Source: CAWCKS01 sp963763485
Lineage (GTDB): Bacteria > Pseudomonadota > Alphaproteobacteria > Rhizobiales > Xanthobacteraceae
Reading direction: 5' to 3'
Assembly: GCA_963763485.1 (NCBI GenBank)
Contig: CAVXOW010000005.1
Span: 868,001-932,000, forward strand
DNA: 64,000 bases
The stretch's first letter is position 1. The number at the start of each line of letters is the position of its first letter. The translations under genes were made by a program, and so were the position numbers. The notes beneath the pieces are model-generated. The model was not told where the DNA came from. It searched no databases and worked only from the letters and a program-made list of their open reading frames with translations. Shown one piece after another: positions 30,039-39,074 of the stretch.

Positions 30039-30812
30039 GTGAATCAAGCCGCCTCCCGCCAAGCGGGCTTCAAGCTCGATCACATCGTCATTGCGGTCGC
30101 CGATCTCGATCAGGCGATCGCCGACTATCGCAAGCTTGGCTTCACGGCTTATCCGGGTGGTACCCATCACGGCGGCGCCTCACACAACGCGCTCGTCGTG
30201 TTCGCCGACGGCAGCTACTTCGAGCTGATCGCCTATCTGAAGCCGTCGCCTGACGTGCGGTGGTGGAAGCTGCTGTCGTCTTCAGGCGAAGGCTTTGTCG
30301 ATTTCGCGCTGAACCCCGAAAATACCGTGCGCGAAGCGGCGGCCGCCCGCGAGCGCGGGCTCGAGATCGATGGTCCCGTTGACGGCGGCAGGCTGCGCAC
30401 CGATGGTGTTCGGCTCGACTGGCAGATTGTCCGGCCGCGCTCGACCGATCTGCCGTTCTGGTGCGGCGACGTCACGCCGCGCAACTTGCGAGTACCTGAC
30501 GGCGATATGCGCAGGCACGACAACGGCGTGACCGGCATTTCGCGGGTGGTCGTCGCGGTCGCGGATATCGCCGCGAGCAAGGTGCACTACCGCGCACTAC
30601 TCGGCGCGGAACCAAAGGCGGCACCTGAGGACGCGGCGCTGGTCACGGTCGGCGATGTCGTGATCGATCTGCTCGGGCCGGGCAATGCCGCGGCCCGCAG
30701 CGCAATCGACAAGCGCGGCGAGGGGCCGATTGCGGTTATCCTGCACGGCCGCACCTCGCGGCATCTCACCCCGGCGTTGACCCATGGCGCCAGGCTTTCC
30801 ATCGCGCCGTGA
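30039..30812 (+). CDS. VOC superfamily (glyoxalase-like) domain protein
   Basis: This 257-residue protein opens VNQAASRQAGFKLDHIVIAV from a GTG with GGGGAG seven bases before it. The region FKLDHIVIAVADLDQAIADYRKLGF is a typical vicinal-oxygen-chelate module, and a second module begins GISRVVVAVADIAASKVHYRALLG near residue 167. The form fits the Glyoxalase_3 type. No substrate is evident. It is divergent from the MaoC-like gene and upstream of a luciferase-like monooxygenase. Confidence 0.82.
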   Translation: MNQAASRQAGFKLDHIVIAVADLDQAIADYRKLGFTAYPGGTHHGGASHNALVVFADGSYFELIAYLKPSPDVRWWKLLSSSGEGFVDFALNPENTVREAAAARERGLEIDGPVDGGRLRTDGVRLDWQIVRPRSTDLPFWCGDVTPRNLRVPDGDMRRHDNGVTGISRVVVAVADIAASKVHYRALLGAEPKAAPEDAALVTVGDVVIDLLGPGNAAARSAIDKRGEGPIAVILHGRTSRHLTPALTHGARLSIAP

Positions 30813-30903
30813 CGCAATCGGCGCGTTGAAGCGCTGACGAGGCCGGCATATGCTTGACTGAACCGGCGGCGACTGACCGTTGGCAAAACCATCAGGAGGA
30901 CCG

Positions 30904-32063
30904 ATGAGCACGCTCTCCGCAGCGGCATTTTCCTCGCGCCGTTCCACGCCAAGGCCGACAACCCGACGCTGGCGATGGAACGCGATTTCGAGTTGCTGCA
31001 GCATCTCGACCGGCTGAACTATCACGAGGCGTGGATCGGCGAGCATCACTCCGGCGGCGTCGAGATCATCGCGGCGCCCGACATGTTCATCGCGGCGGCG
31101 GCCGAGCGCACCAAACACATTCGGCTGGGCACCGGCGTGTCGTCGCTGCCCTATCACAACCCCTTCATGCTCGCGAGCCGCATCGTCCAGCTCGATCACA
31201 TGACGCGCGGGCGCGCGATGTTCGGCGTCGGTCCTGGGGCGCTGGTGTACGATGCCTACAAGATCGGGGTCGACGCCGCCGACCAGCGCCGCATGATGAA
31301 CGAGGCACTCGACGTGATCGTTGCGCTGTTCAAGGGCGAGACGGTCAACAAGGAGACCAACTGGTTCAAGCTCTGCAATGCCAACCTGCAGCTTGCGCCC
31401 TACACCAAGCCGATGATCGAGATGGCGGTCGCCAGCGCGCGCTCGCCGGTCGGCGCGATGGCCGCGGCGCGCCACGGCATCGGCATGCTGGCGATCGGCG
31501 GCGCAACGCCGACCTCGATCGCCCATCACACCGCGAACTGGAACCTTTACGAGACCGAGGCCCGAAAGCATGGCCATGTGCCTGACCGCTCGAAATGGCG
31601 CGTTGTAACGCTGATGCACATCGCGGAGACCCGCGAGCAGGCGAAGAAGAACGTCCGGTTCGGGCTGAAGGCGTTCGCGGACTACTTCCGCGAGATCGCG
31701 ACCTTCCCGATCATTCCGCCCGATGTGCCTGACGACTACGACTGGCTGATCGAGACCGGCACCGCCTGCATCGGCACGCCCGATGACGCGATCGCCTATA
31801 TCGACAAGCTGCTGAAAGGTTCCGGCGGCTTCGGCGTGATCATGGAGCTCGCGCACAACTGGGCCGACTGGGACGCGACCCGCCGGCACTACGAGCTGAT
31901 GGCGCGCTACGTGCACTCCCATTTCCAGAAGAGCTTTGCGCCGCGCGTCGAGGCCTATGCCGAGGCCGCGACGCAGCAGAAGGAGTTCGCAAAGCAGGCG
32001 GCGGACGCGGTGCAGTCGGAGATTGACAGGCAGGCAGCCCGGCAGGCGAAGACCGGAACCTGA
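30904..32063 (+). pseudogene. LLM-class flavin-dependent monooxygenase, frameshift in codons 5-6
   Basis: The luciferase-like family uses reduced flavin and oxygen. The start ATGAGCACGCTC at 30904 has a textbook AGGAGG site. The reading frame must change near 30917 (one base missing or two extra) to continue RSGIFLAPFHAKADNPTLAM. Further family features are YHEAWIGEHHSGG, IRLGTGVSSLPYHNP, and GPGALVYDAYKIG. About 386 residues in all. It resembles limonene-monooxygenase and alkanal-monooxygenase-like proteins. The frame is otherwise clean, so the shift may be a sequence error. Confidence 0.85.
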
Positions 32064-32072
32064 GCGCTGCGC

Positions 32073-32297
32073 TCAGGCCGGGAGCGCGGCAGGGCGCAGC
32101 CGCAGCTGCGGCCGACGATAGCGACGCTCCGGTCGCCGCGTGTCGGAAACCTTGATGATCTGCAATTCGGCGAGGCCGAGCCGCGTGCCGAGCAGCGGCG
32201 CGGTGCGTGACAGCGAAATCAGGATGTACGCGAGGCAGCCAGACACGCACAGCGTTGCCGCTACCGCGATAACTGCGATGGCGAACCAGACTGTCAT
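32073..32297 (-). CDS. Small membrane protein of unknown function
   Basis: This 74-residue frame starts MTVWFAIAVIAVAATLCVSG and has one strong transmembrane helix (residues 3-30), then SLSRTAPLLGTRLGLAELQ and a basic tail. It is convergent with the luciferase-like gene and has no recognised family. The hydrophobic start and normal codon use favour a real gene, but this is a small frame with limited support. Confidence 0.45.
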   Translation of the reverse strand: MTVWFAIAVIAVAATLCVSGCLAYILISLSRTAPLLGTRLGLAELQIIKVSDTRRPERRYRRPQLRLRPAALPA

Positions 32298-32494
32298 TGC
32301 ACACCCGGCGGTTGCTTCCGACCTCGATGAGTCAAGCGGACAAACAATTGGTTCAAACTGTTGACGGCAATAGGCCTGCCGCGAAGGCCCGCAGGCCTTC
32401 GATCGCGGAAATGTGACTATTGGTTGCAACACAAGCTCGCCGCCGCAGACCTGCGCCGGGTGAGTTCGATCACACCTGGCAGGCGATAGCCGCG

Positions 32495-33747
32495 TTACGC
32501 GGCGATCCGCACCGGCAGGGTCTCGTAGCCCTTGATGAAGGACGAGTAGACCCGCTTCGGCTCCTCGACCATCTCGATCTTGTCGAAGCGCTTGAGGATC
32601 TCTTCCCAGACGATCTTGAGCTGCAGCTCGGCGAGGCGCTGCCCACGCAGCGGTGGATGCCGAAGCCGAACGACAGGTGATTGCGCGGCCGCTTGCGGTC
32701 GATGATGAACTCGTTCGGGTTCTCGATCACCTCGTCGTCGCGGTTGCCCGAGACGTACCACATCACGACCTTGTCGCCCTTCTTGATCGTCTTGCCGCCG
32801 ATCTCGGCGTCGGCGAGCGCAGTGCGGCGCATGTGCGACAGCGGGGTCTGCCAGCGGATTATCTCCGGCACGAAGCTCTCGATCAGCGCCGGGTTCTCAC
32901 GCAGCTTCCGGTACTGGTCGGGGAACCTGTTCAGCGCATAGACCGCGCCGGAGATCGAGTTGCGCGTGGTGTCGTTACCGCCGATGATCAGCAGGAACAA
33001 GTTGCCGAGGAAATTGCGCTCGTCCATGTTCCGCGTGGCTTCGCTGTGCGCCATCATCGACAGCAGGTCCGGCTTCGGCGGCTGGTCGACGCGCTCGTTC
33101 CACAGCTTCTTGAAATAGGCGCCACACTCTTCAATGATGACCTGCTTTTCCTCGATGGTCTCGATCAGGCCGGCGCCGGGCACCGCGGTCGCGACATCGG
33201 ACCAGTAGGTCAGCTTGCGCCGTTCCTCCCACGGAAAATCGAACAGCGTCGCCAGCATCTGCGTGGTCAGTTCGACCGAGACGTGGTCGACCCAGTTGAA
33301 CGTCTCGTTGCGCGGCAGGCTGTCGAGGATCAGACAGGCGCGCTCGCGGATCGTGCTCGCGAGCTGGTCGAGATGGGTCGGCGTGAACATCGGCGCCACG
33401 GTCTTGCGCTGCGGGCCGTGCTTCGGCTGGTCCATCGAGATGAAGCTCGGCCGCCGGTAGTCGGGGAGCGAGTCGCGGATCGTGATGCCGCCAAGGGCGG
33501 AATCCGACGAGAACACCTGGTGGTTGGTCTCGACCGCCATGATGTCGTTGTACTTCGTTACCGACCAGTACGGACCGAACTCGCTGTCGCGGCAGTAATG
33601 CACCGGATCTTCCTTCCGCAGCCGCTCGAAGTAAGGCCAGTGGTTGTCAGAGAAGAACAACTGCGGGTCGCCGACGTGGATGTCTTCCAGCGGCATCGAG
33701 TAGGCGCGGGAGCGGGCGTCTTCGGCCGATTGCAGGGTGCCGTGCAT
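32495..33747 (-). pseudogene. Cytochrome P450, CYP153-like, one frameshift at the haem loop
   Basis: This is the first of three tandem P450 paralogues in coordinate order and the last in transcription order. It shows the I-helix IGGNDTTRNSISG, the ExxR EIIRWQTPLSHMRRTA, and the haem-binding loop SFGFGIHRCVG with the ligand Cys. One base is missing near 32650: GGCAGCGCC where the paralogues have GGC-ATG-CGC. After that the product continues RLAELQLKIVWEEILKRFDK and ends SSFIKGYETLPVRIAA. The motifs match my recollection of CYP153 alkane hydroxylases. No ferredoxin or ferredoxin reductase is adjacent. Confidence 0.85.
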
Positions 33748-33774
33748 TTTTTGTCCTGTTCTTGAATTGGTCTC

Positions 33775-35046
33775 TTATGCGGCGATCCGCACCGGCAGCG
33801 TCTCATAGCCCTTGATGAAGTTCGAATAGATGCGCTTCGGCTCGTCGACCACTTCGATGTTGTCGAAGCGCTTCAGGATTTCCTCCCAGACGATGCGCAG
33901 CTGCAGTTCGGCGAGCCGCAAGCCGAGGCAGCGATGGATGCCGAAGCCGAACGAGATGTGATTGCGCGCGTTCTTGCGCTCGATGTCGAAGGCGTCGCCG
34001 TTGTCGAACATCTCCTCGTCGCGATTGCCGGAGACGTACCACATCACCACGCGATCGCCCTTTTTGATGGTCTTGCCGGCAAGCTCGGTGTCGGCGAGCG
34101 CGGTGCGCCGCATGTGCGTCAGCGGCGTCTGCCAGCGCACCGTCTCCGGCACGAGGTTCTGCACCAGCGCCGGATTGTCGCGCAGCTTCCGGTACTGGTC
34201 CGGGAACTGGTTCAGCGCGTAAACGCTGCCGCTCAGCGAATTGCGGGTGGTGTCGTTGCCACCGACGATCAACAGGATCAGGTTGCCGAGGAAATTGCGC
34301 GGATCCATGTTCCGCGTCGCCTCGCTGTGCGCCATCATCGACAACAGGTCGGTCTTCATCGGCTGCTTGGCGCGCTCCTCCCACAGCCTGGCGAAATAGG
34401 CGCCGCACTCCTGCAACTCCTCGTCGCGCGCCGCTTCCGAGGCGATGACGTCGCGGTTGCCAGGCGCGGCCGTGGCGACGTTCGACCAGCGCGTCAGCTT
34501 GCGCCGTTCTTCCCACGGAAAATCGAAGATGATCGCCAGCATCTGCGTGGTCAGCTCGACCGACACCTTATCGACCCAGTCGAAGGTTTCGTTGCGCGGC
34601 AGATGGTCGAGGATCTCGCAGGCGCGGACACGGATGGTTTGCGCCAGTTGTTCGAGATTCTCCGGCATGAACAGCGGCTGCACGGTCTTGCGCTGGGCCG
34701 AATGCTTCGGCTCGTCCATCGCGATGAAGCTGTCGCGACGGTACACCGGCTTGACGTCCTGAATGCCGATGCCGCCGAGATTAACGTCGGACGAGAACAG
34801 CGAGTGGCTGGTCTCGACCTGCATGATGTCCTTGTAGCGCGTCACCGACCAGTACGCTCCGACACGGCTCTGCGGACAGTAATGCACCGGCGCCTCGTGC
34901 CGCAGCCGCTCGAAGTACGGCCACATCGTGTTGGAGCGGTAGAGCTCCGGCTTCGACACGTCGATGTCGTCGAGGTGCATCGAATAGGCTTCTAACCTTG
35001 CATGTTCGAGATTTGCGCGCTCAAGCGGTTGCGTAGTGCCGTGCAT
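33775..35046 (-). CDS. Cytochrome P450, CYP153-like (middle paralogue)
   Basis: This intact 423-residue soluble P450 has the I-helix VGGNDTTRNSLSG, the ExxR as ETVRWQTPLTHMRRTAL, and the haem loop SFGFGIHRCLGLRLAELQL with the axial Cys. The C terminus SNFIKGYETLPVRIAA is almost the same as in the first paralogue. The likely role is terminal hydroxylation of alkanes or fatty acids, by family resemblance to CYP153. It starts MHGTTQPLERANLEHARLEA. It lies 28 bp from its neighbour and probably shares its transcript. Confidence 0.92.
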   Translation of the reverse strand: MHGTTQPLERANLEHARLEAYSMHLDDIDVSKPELYRSNTMWPYFERLRHEAPVHYCPQSRVGAYWSVTRYKDIMQVETSHSLFSSDVNLGGIGIQDVKPVYRRDSFIAMDEPKHSAQRKTVQPLFMPENLEQLAQTIRVRACEILDHLPRNETFDWVDKVSVELTTQMLAIIFDFPWEERRKLTRWSNVATAAPGNRDVIASEAARDEELQECGAYFARLWEERAKQPMKTDLLSMMAHSEATRNMDPRNFLGNLILLIVGGNDTTRNSLSGSVYALNQFPDQYRKLRDNPALVQNLVPETVRWQTPLTHMRRTALADTELAGKTIKKGDRVVMWYVSGNRDEEMFDNGDAFDIERKNARNHISFGFGIHRCLGLRLAELQLRIVWEEILKRFDNIEVVDEPKRIYSNFIKGYETLPVRIAA

Positions 35047-35132
35047 GGCGGACGTCCTGTTCGAAAACGAGAAGTTTGCGAAGCCACGATGCCCGCGTCA
35101 GTCGCGGGCATCGCAAATGTTGAGTCGGCCGC

Positions 35133-36389
35133 TCAGGCCGCGATCCGGACCGGGAGGTGATCGTAACCCTTGATGAAGCTCGAATAGGGGCGCACCGGAT
35201 CGCCGACCACCTCGATCTTCTCGAACCGCTTCAAAATTTCTTCCCAGATGATCTTCAGCTGCAGCTCGGCTAGCCGCATGCCGACGCAGCGGTGGATGCC
35301 GAAGCCGAACGACAGGTGGTTGCGCGGCCGCTTGCGGTCGATGATGAAGTCGAACGGCGACTCGATGACGTCATCATCGTAATTGCCCGAGACGTACCAC
35401 ATCACGACCTTGTCGCCCTTCTTGATCTGCTTGCCGCCGATCTCGGTATCGGTGAGCGCCGTGCGGCGCATGTGGGCGAGTGGTGTCTGCCAGCGGATCA
35501 CCTCGGGCACGAAGCTGTCGATCAGCGCCGGGTTCTCGCGCAGCTTCTTGTACTGCTCCGGGTTCTCGTGCAGCGCCATGATGCTGCCGGACAGCGTGTT
35601 ACGGGTGGTGTCGTTGCCGCCGACGATCAGCAGCGTCAGGTTGCCGAGGAAGTTGGCGGGGTCGACATCCTTGGTGGCCGGGCTGTGCGCCATCATCGAC
35701 AGCAGATCGCTCTTCGGCTCCTGCTTGGCGCGCTCGTTCCACAACCGCCTGAAATAATCGGAGCACTCGTAAAGAATCTTCTGCTGCTCCTCGATGGTCT
35801 CGACGAGCTGGCCCTTGCCCGGGATCGTGGTCGACACGTCGGACCAGTAGGTCAGCTTGCGCCGCTCTTCCCAGGGGAAATCGAACAGCACGGCGAGCAT
35901 CTGCGTCGTCAGCTCGACCGAGACCTTGTCGACCCAGTCGAAGGTCTCGTTGATCGGCAGACTGTCAAGGCAGCTCTGCGAGCGCTTGCGGATATTGATC
36001 GCAAGGTTGTCGAGATGGGTCGGTGTAAACATCGGCGCCACGGTCTTGCGCTGCGGACCGTGCTTGGGCTGGTCCATCGCGATGAAGCTTTCGCGCCGGT
36101 ACTCCTTCGGCACGTCGCGAATGGTGATGCCGCCGAGATACGCAGCAGAAGAGAACTGCGCGTGATTGGTCTCGACATCCATGATGTCCTTGTACTTGGT
36201 CACCGACCAGTACTGACCGAACATGCCGTTGGCGCAGTAGTGGACCGGATCCTCTTTTCTCAGCCGCTCGAAATAGGGCCAGAACGTATAATCGCGGAAC
36301 AGGTCCGGATGGCCGACGTCGAATTGTTCGAGGGGGATCGAGTAGGCACGTTCGCGTGCTTCTTCTACCGGCTTGATCGTTCCGTGCAT
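35133..36389 (-). CDS. Cytochrome P450, CYP153-like (promoter-proximal paralogue)
   Basis: This intact 418-residue P450 is the first transcribed of the three. Key residues are VGGNDTTRNTLSGS in the I-helix, EVIRWQTPLAHMRRTALTD with ExxR, and GFGIHRCVGMRLAELQLK around the haem cysteine, ending SSFIKGYDHLPVRIAA. It differs from the middle copy along its whole length, so the copies are old paralogues rather than a recent tandem duplication. The 300-bp gap to the right must carry the promoter. Electron partners must come from elsewhere in the genome. Confidence 0.92.
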   Translation of the reverse strand: MHGTIKPVEEARERAYSIPLEQFDVGHPDLFRDYTFWPYFERLRKEDPVHYCANGMFGQYWSVTKYKDIMDVETNHAQFSSAAYLGGITIRDVPKEYRRESFIAMDQPKHGPQRKTVAPMFTPTHLDNLAINIRKRSQSCLDSLPINETFDWVDKVSVELTTQMLAVLFDFPWEERRKLTYWSDVSTTIPGKGQLVETIEEQQKILYECSDYFRRLWNERAKQEPKSDLLSMMAHSPATKDVDPANFLGNLTLLIVGGNDTTRNTLSGSIMALHENPEQYKKLRENPALIDSFVPEVIRWQTPLAHMRRTALTDTEIGGKQIKKGDKVVMWYVSGNYDDDVIESPFDFIIDRKRPRNHLSFGFGIHRCVGMRLAELQLKIIWEEILKRFEKIEVVGDPVRPYSSFIKGYDHLPVRIAA

Positions 36390-36694
36390 TGGGGTTCGGC
36401 TCCCGCTCGATCATCCGGTTCGCGTGGCGCCCAGATGATGCGTTGTCATTCGCGCAAAGCGGCCACGTCAGACAAGAATAAGCCCGCGGCTTTGCTTCGC
36501 GCAAGCTCTTTGCCATGAGCTTTTGGCGTGATTTCAATGCTTTATTGACGCAGCTGGCCGGTTGAACGCGTGGGTTTGACGCAGAGGGCATCGCCCGGCC
36601 GTCCTATTGGCCGACTTGACGATTTTGCGCTGCGGTCGCTTTATGCGCCGGTCAATGCTGCACGGCTGGGCGCGTTGCAACACTGGAGGAAGCC
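36390..36694. other. Divergent intergenic region, P450 operon and GFA gene
   Basis: This region of about 300 bp contains no gene. It should hold the promoter of the minus-strand P450 genes. For the plus-strand gene, TTGACG (36616-36621) and TTTATG (36640-36645) are 18 bp apart and form a plausible sigma-70 promoter. I see no clear palindromic operator. Confidence 0.45.
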
Positions 36695-37102
36695 ATGAAG
36701 CTCGAAGGCGGTTGTTACTGCGGCAAGGTGCGCTACGTCGCCGAAGGCGATCCGATGATGAAGGCGCAGTGCCATTGCCGGGAATGCCAGTACATTACCG
36801 GCGGCTCACCGAACATGTTCATTGCCATGCCGGTCGCCGGCTTCAGCTACACCAAGGGACAGCCCAAACAATTCAAGCGCAGCGACCTCGAACGCCCGGT
36901 GACGCGCGAGTTCTGTGCCGAATGCGGCACGCATGTGGTCACCCGTCCGCAAGGCTTCCCAGCCGTTATCGTGAAGGTCGGCACGCTCGATGACCCCAAA
37001 CTGTTCGGCATGCCGCAGATGGCGATCTATACCTGCGACAAGCAGGCCTTCCATCAAATTCCTGATGGCTTAAAAGCGTTCGAACGGCTGCCGCAGCGGT
37101 AA
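36695..37102 (+). CDS. GFA (glutathione-dependent formaldehyde-activating) family protein
   Basis: This small zinc protein has 135 residues and starts MKLEGGCYCGKVRYVAEGD. The cysteine pattern is complete: GGCYCGKVRY, AQCHCRECQY and FCAECGTHV bind the structural and catalytic zinc. It belongs to the GFA/CENP-V fold. Formaldehyde-glutathione chemistry is only one possible function for this broad family. GGAGGAAGCC precedes the start. Confidence 0.9.
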   Translation: MKLEGGCYCGKVRYVAEGDPMMKAQCHCRECQYITGGSPNMFIAMPVAGFSYTKGQPKQFKRSDLERPVTREFCAECGTHVVTRPQGFPAVIVKVGTLDDPKLFGMPQMAIYTCDKQAFHQIPDGLKAFERLPQR

Positions 37103-37211
37103 CCAAGCCTTCAATTCGAAGACGTGCGATCGACCGGCGGGTTGGCGATGACCCGCCCAATACGCCAACCAAGTCCGAACACAACAACGACCGACGGGGT
37201 TACCAACTGAC

Positions 37212-37715
37212 ATGAGCGGCTCCCATCATCACCATCCGCACGATCATGACCACGATCACGGTGCCGAGCGCTGGAAGAATGACGGCGTGCGGGTCATTCC
37301 CGGCAATCAGCTCGACCCCAATGTACCGTCGACGCCGGGCATGGACCGCAAGGCGGCGATCAATTTCGCCCGCGTCGGTGCGCAGAAGCTGTGGGCGGGG
37401 ACGGTGACGATCCGGCCGGATGCCAAGACTGGCGCCCATCATCACGGCCATCTCGAGAGCATCATTTATGTGGTGAAGGGCAAGGCGCGGATGCGCTGGG
37501 GCGAGAAGCTGCAGTTCACAGCCGAGGCCGGGCCGGGCGACTTCATCTACGTGCCGCCTTACGTGCCGCACCAGGAGATCAACGCCAGCCCGAACGAGAT
37601 TCTGGAGTGCGTGCTGGTGCGCAGCGACGGCGAGGCGGTCGCCATCAACCTCGACATCGAGCCGGTCGAAAAGCCTGAGACCGTGCTTTGGGTCGATCCG
37701 ATCCATCGCGGCTGA
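37212..37715 (+). CDS. Cupin domain protein with His-rich N terminus
   Basis: This 167-residue single-domain cupin has the metal motif TGAHHHGHLESIIYVVKGKARM near residue 75 and the second motif GDFIYVPPYVPHQEINAS near residue 114. The first 17 residues are strikingly rich in His and Asp (SHHHHPHDHDHDHG), as in metal-handling leaders. The enzymatic role is unknown. It is 110 bp after the GFA gene and 30 bp before a flavin reductase, so a small operon is possible. Confidence 0.88.
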   Translation: MSGSHHHHPHDHDHDHGAERWKNDGVRVIPGNQLDPNVPSTPGMDRKAAINFARVGAQKLWAGTVTIRPDAKTGAHHHGHLESIIYVVKGKARMRWGEKLQFTAEAGPGDFIYVPPYVPHQEINASPNEILECVLVRSDGEAVAINLDIEPVEKPETVLWVDPIHRG

Positions 37716-37745
37716 CGCGCATCAACAAAGAGTGGGCATCACACC

Positions 37746-38369
37746 ATGGTCATCACCGACTTACATTTCTACGAGCCCGCCAACGGACATGGGCTGAAGC
37801 ACGATCCGTTCAATGCCATCATTGCGCCGCGTCCGATCGGCTGGATCTCGAGCAAGGGCGCGAGCGGCAACATCAATCTCGCGCCCTACAGCTATTTCAA
37901 CGCTGTCGCTTCGGCGCCACCGGTCCTCGCTTTCTCCTCGAACAGCTGGAAGGACACAGTTCGCAATGTCCGTGAAACCGGCGAATTCGTCTGGAATTTG
38001 GCGACGATGCCTTTGGCCAGGCAGATGAATATTTCCTCGGCCAATGTGCCGCCGGACGTGAGTGAGTTCGACACCGCGGGCCTGACGCCCGTGCCGTCGT
38101 CGAAGGTCAGCGTGCCGCGCGTCGGCGAAAGCCCCGCCGTGATGGAATGCAAGCTGATCGAGATCATCCAGCTCAAGACCAAAGAGGGGCGCCAGATGCA
38201 GACCTGGGTCACCTTTGGTGAGGTCGTCGCCGTGCATCTCGACAGGGCGCGGATCAAGGAGGGCGTCTATCAAACTGCGTTGGCACAGCCGATTGCGCGC
38301 GCCGGCCGCCGCGGCGATTATTTCGAGATCACGGCGGACAAGCAGTTCGAGATGCCGCGGCCGGACTAG
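37746..38369 (+). CDS. Flavin reductase family protein (FMN-binding split barrel)
   Basis: This 207-residue protein of the DIM6/NTAB type has the opening YEPANGHGLKHDPFNAIIAP, the flavin-binding IGWISSKGASGNINLAPYS, and NVRETGEFVWNLAT. Such proteins bind FMN and may supply reduced flavin to a monooxygenase or act on another substrate. It follows the cupin gene by 30 bp. The luciferase-like monooxygenase 6 kb away would need reduced flavin, but no link can be shown. Confidence 0.88.
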   Translation: MVITDLHFYEPANGHGLKHDPFNAIIAPRPIGWISSKGASGNINLAPYSYFNAVASAPPVLAFSSNSWKDTVRNVRETGEFVWNLATMPLARQMNISSANVPPDVSEFDTAGLTPVPSSKVSVPRVGESPAVMECKLIEIIQLKTKEGRQMQTWVTFGEVVAVHLDRARIKEGVYQTALAQPIARAGRRGDYFEITADKQFEMPRPD

Positions 38370-38381
38370 CCGTTCTATTCG

Positions 38382-38951
38382 ATGAGGGCGCTTGCGCTCG
38401 TCGTTCGTGTTTTGGCGCTCGCGTTCGGTTGGCCCGCAAACGCGGCGAGCCTCTCCCACCGGCAACGCGAGAAAGCGGAGGTGCGTGCGTTCTTTGCAAT
38501 ACTGCTCGCGCGCATGAAGCCCGGCGACGGCTGGCACTACGACGTGCCTCGCGTCTTTTCCGAGGAATGGGTCGACTTCATCCGCGACGAGGGTCGCACG
38601 GCGCGACGAATTCGCCCGCATGCGCTGCTAAACATCCGCCAAGCGATCGATCCGAAAGGCGAGCACCCGGACAGGTTCTGCGATCGCAGAGAGCGCAACG
38701 CGCGGGCCAGAGAGATGGTCAAAGCGTTACCCGACGATAACAATGCGAGGGTGACGACCGCCGACATGGATTTCAGCTATCCGATCTTCGACCGCAGCCT
38801 CACGCGCGCCATTCTTCAGCACTCCGGCGGCAACGACAGTTGGTTCAAGAGCGGCAGGACGGACTTCGTGTCATCCTGGCGCAATGTGTACTTGAGGAAG
38901 CGGAATAGGGCGTGGATGGCGCGGTTCGAGATGCTCGGCATCGCGAACTGA
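38382..38951 (+). CDS. Exported hypothetical protein
   Basis: This 189-residue frame begins MRALALVVRVLALAFGWPANA, which looks like a cleavable signal peptide ending at ANA-AS. The mature part is hydrophilic and rich in Arg and Trp (GDGWHYDVPRVFSEEWVDFI, FVSSWRNVYLRKRNRAWMARF). I do not recognise a family. It starts 12 bp after the flavin reductase stop and may be co-transcribed. Confidence 0.6.
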   Translation: MRALALVVRVLALAFGWPANAASLSHRQREKAEVRAFFAILLARMKPGDGWHYDVPRVFSEEWVDFIRDEGRTARRIRPHALLNIRQAIDPKGEHPDRFCDRRERNARAREMVKALPDDNNARVTTADMDFSYPIFDRSLTRAILQHSGGNDSWFKSGRTDFVSSWRNVYLRKRNRAWMARFEMLGIAN

Positions 38952-39074
38952 GGCGATCGCCAAGCCTGATACCAAGCCGATACCAAGCTCTTGGTCGCCT
39001 TCTGCGCGATCAACTCCCGGTTGCCTTCCCGCGCTTGCTGCCTAGAATATCGCTGCTGGTTGGGGAGGGGCGGT

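Noticed and set aside
29061..30170. A 369-residue minus-strand frame reaching past the MaoC-like start
   Set aside because: Its N-terminal two thirds are out of frame with the dehydratase and overlap the VOC gene start. Only the last part is real, joined to the other frame by a shift near 29510.
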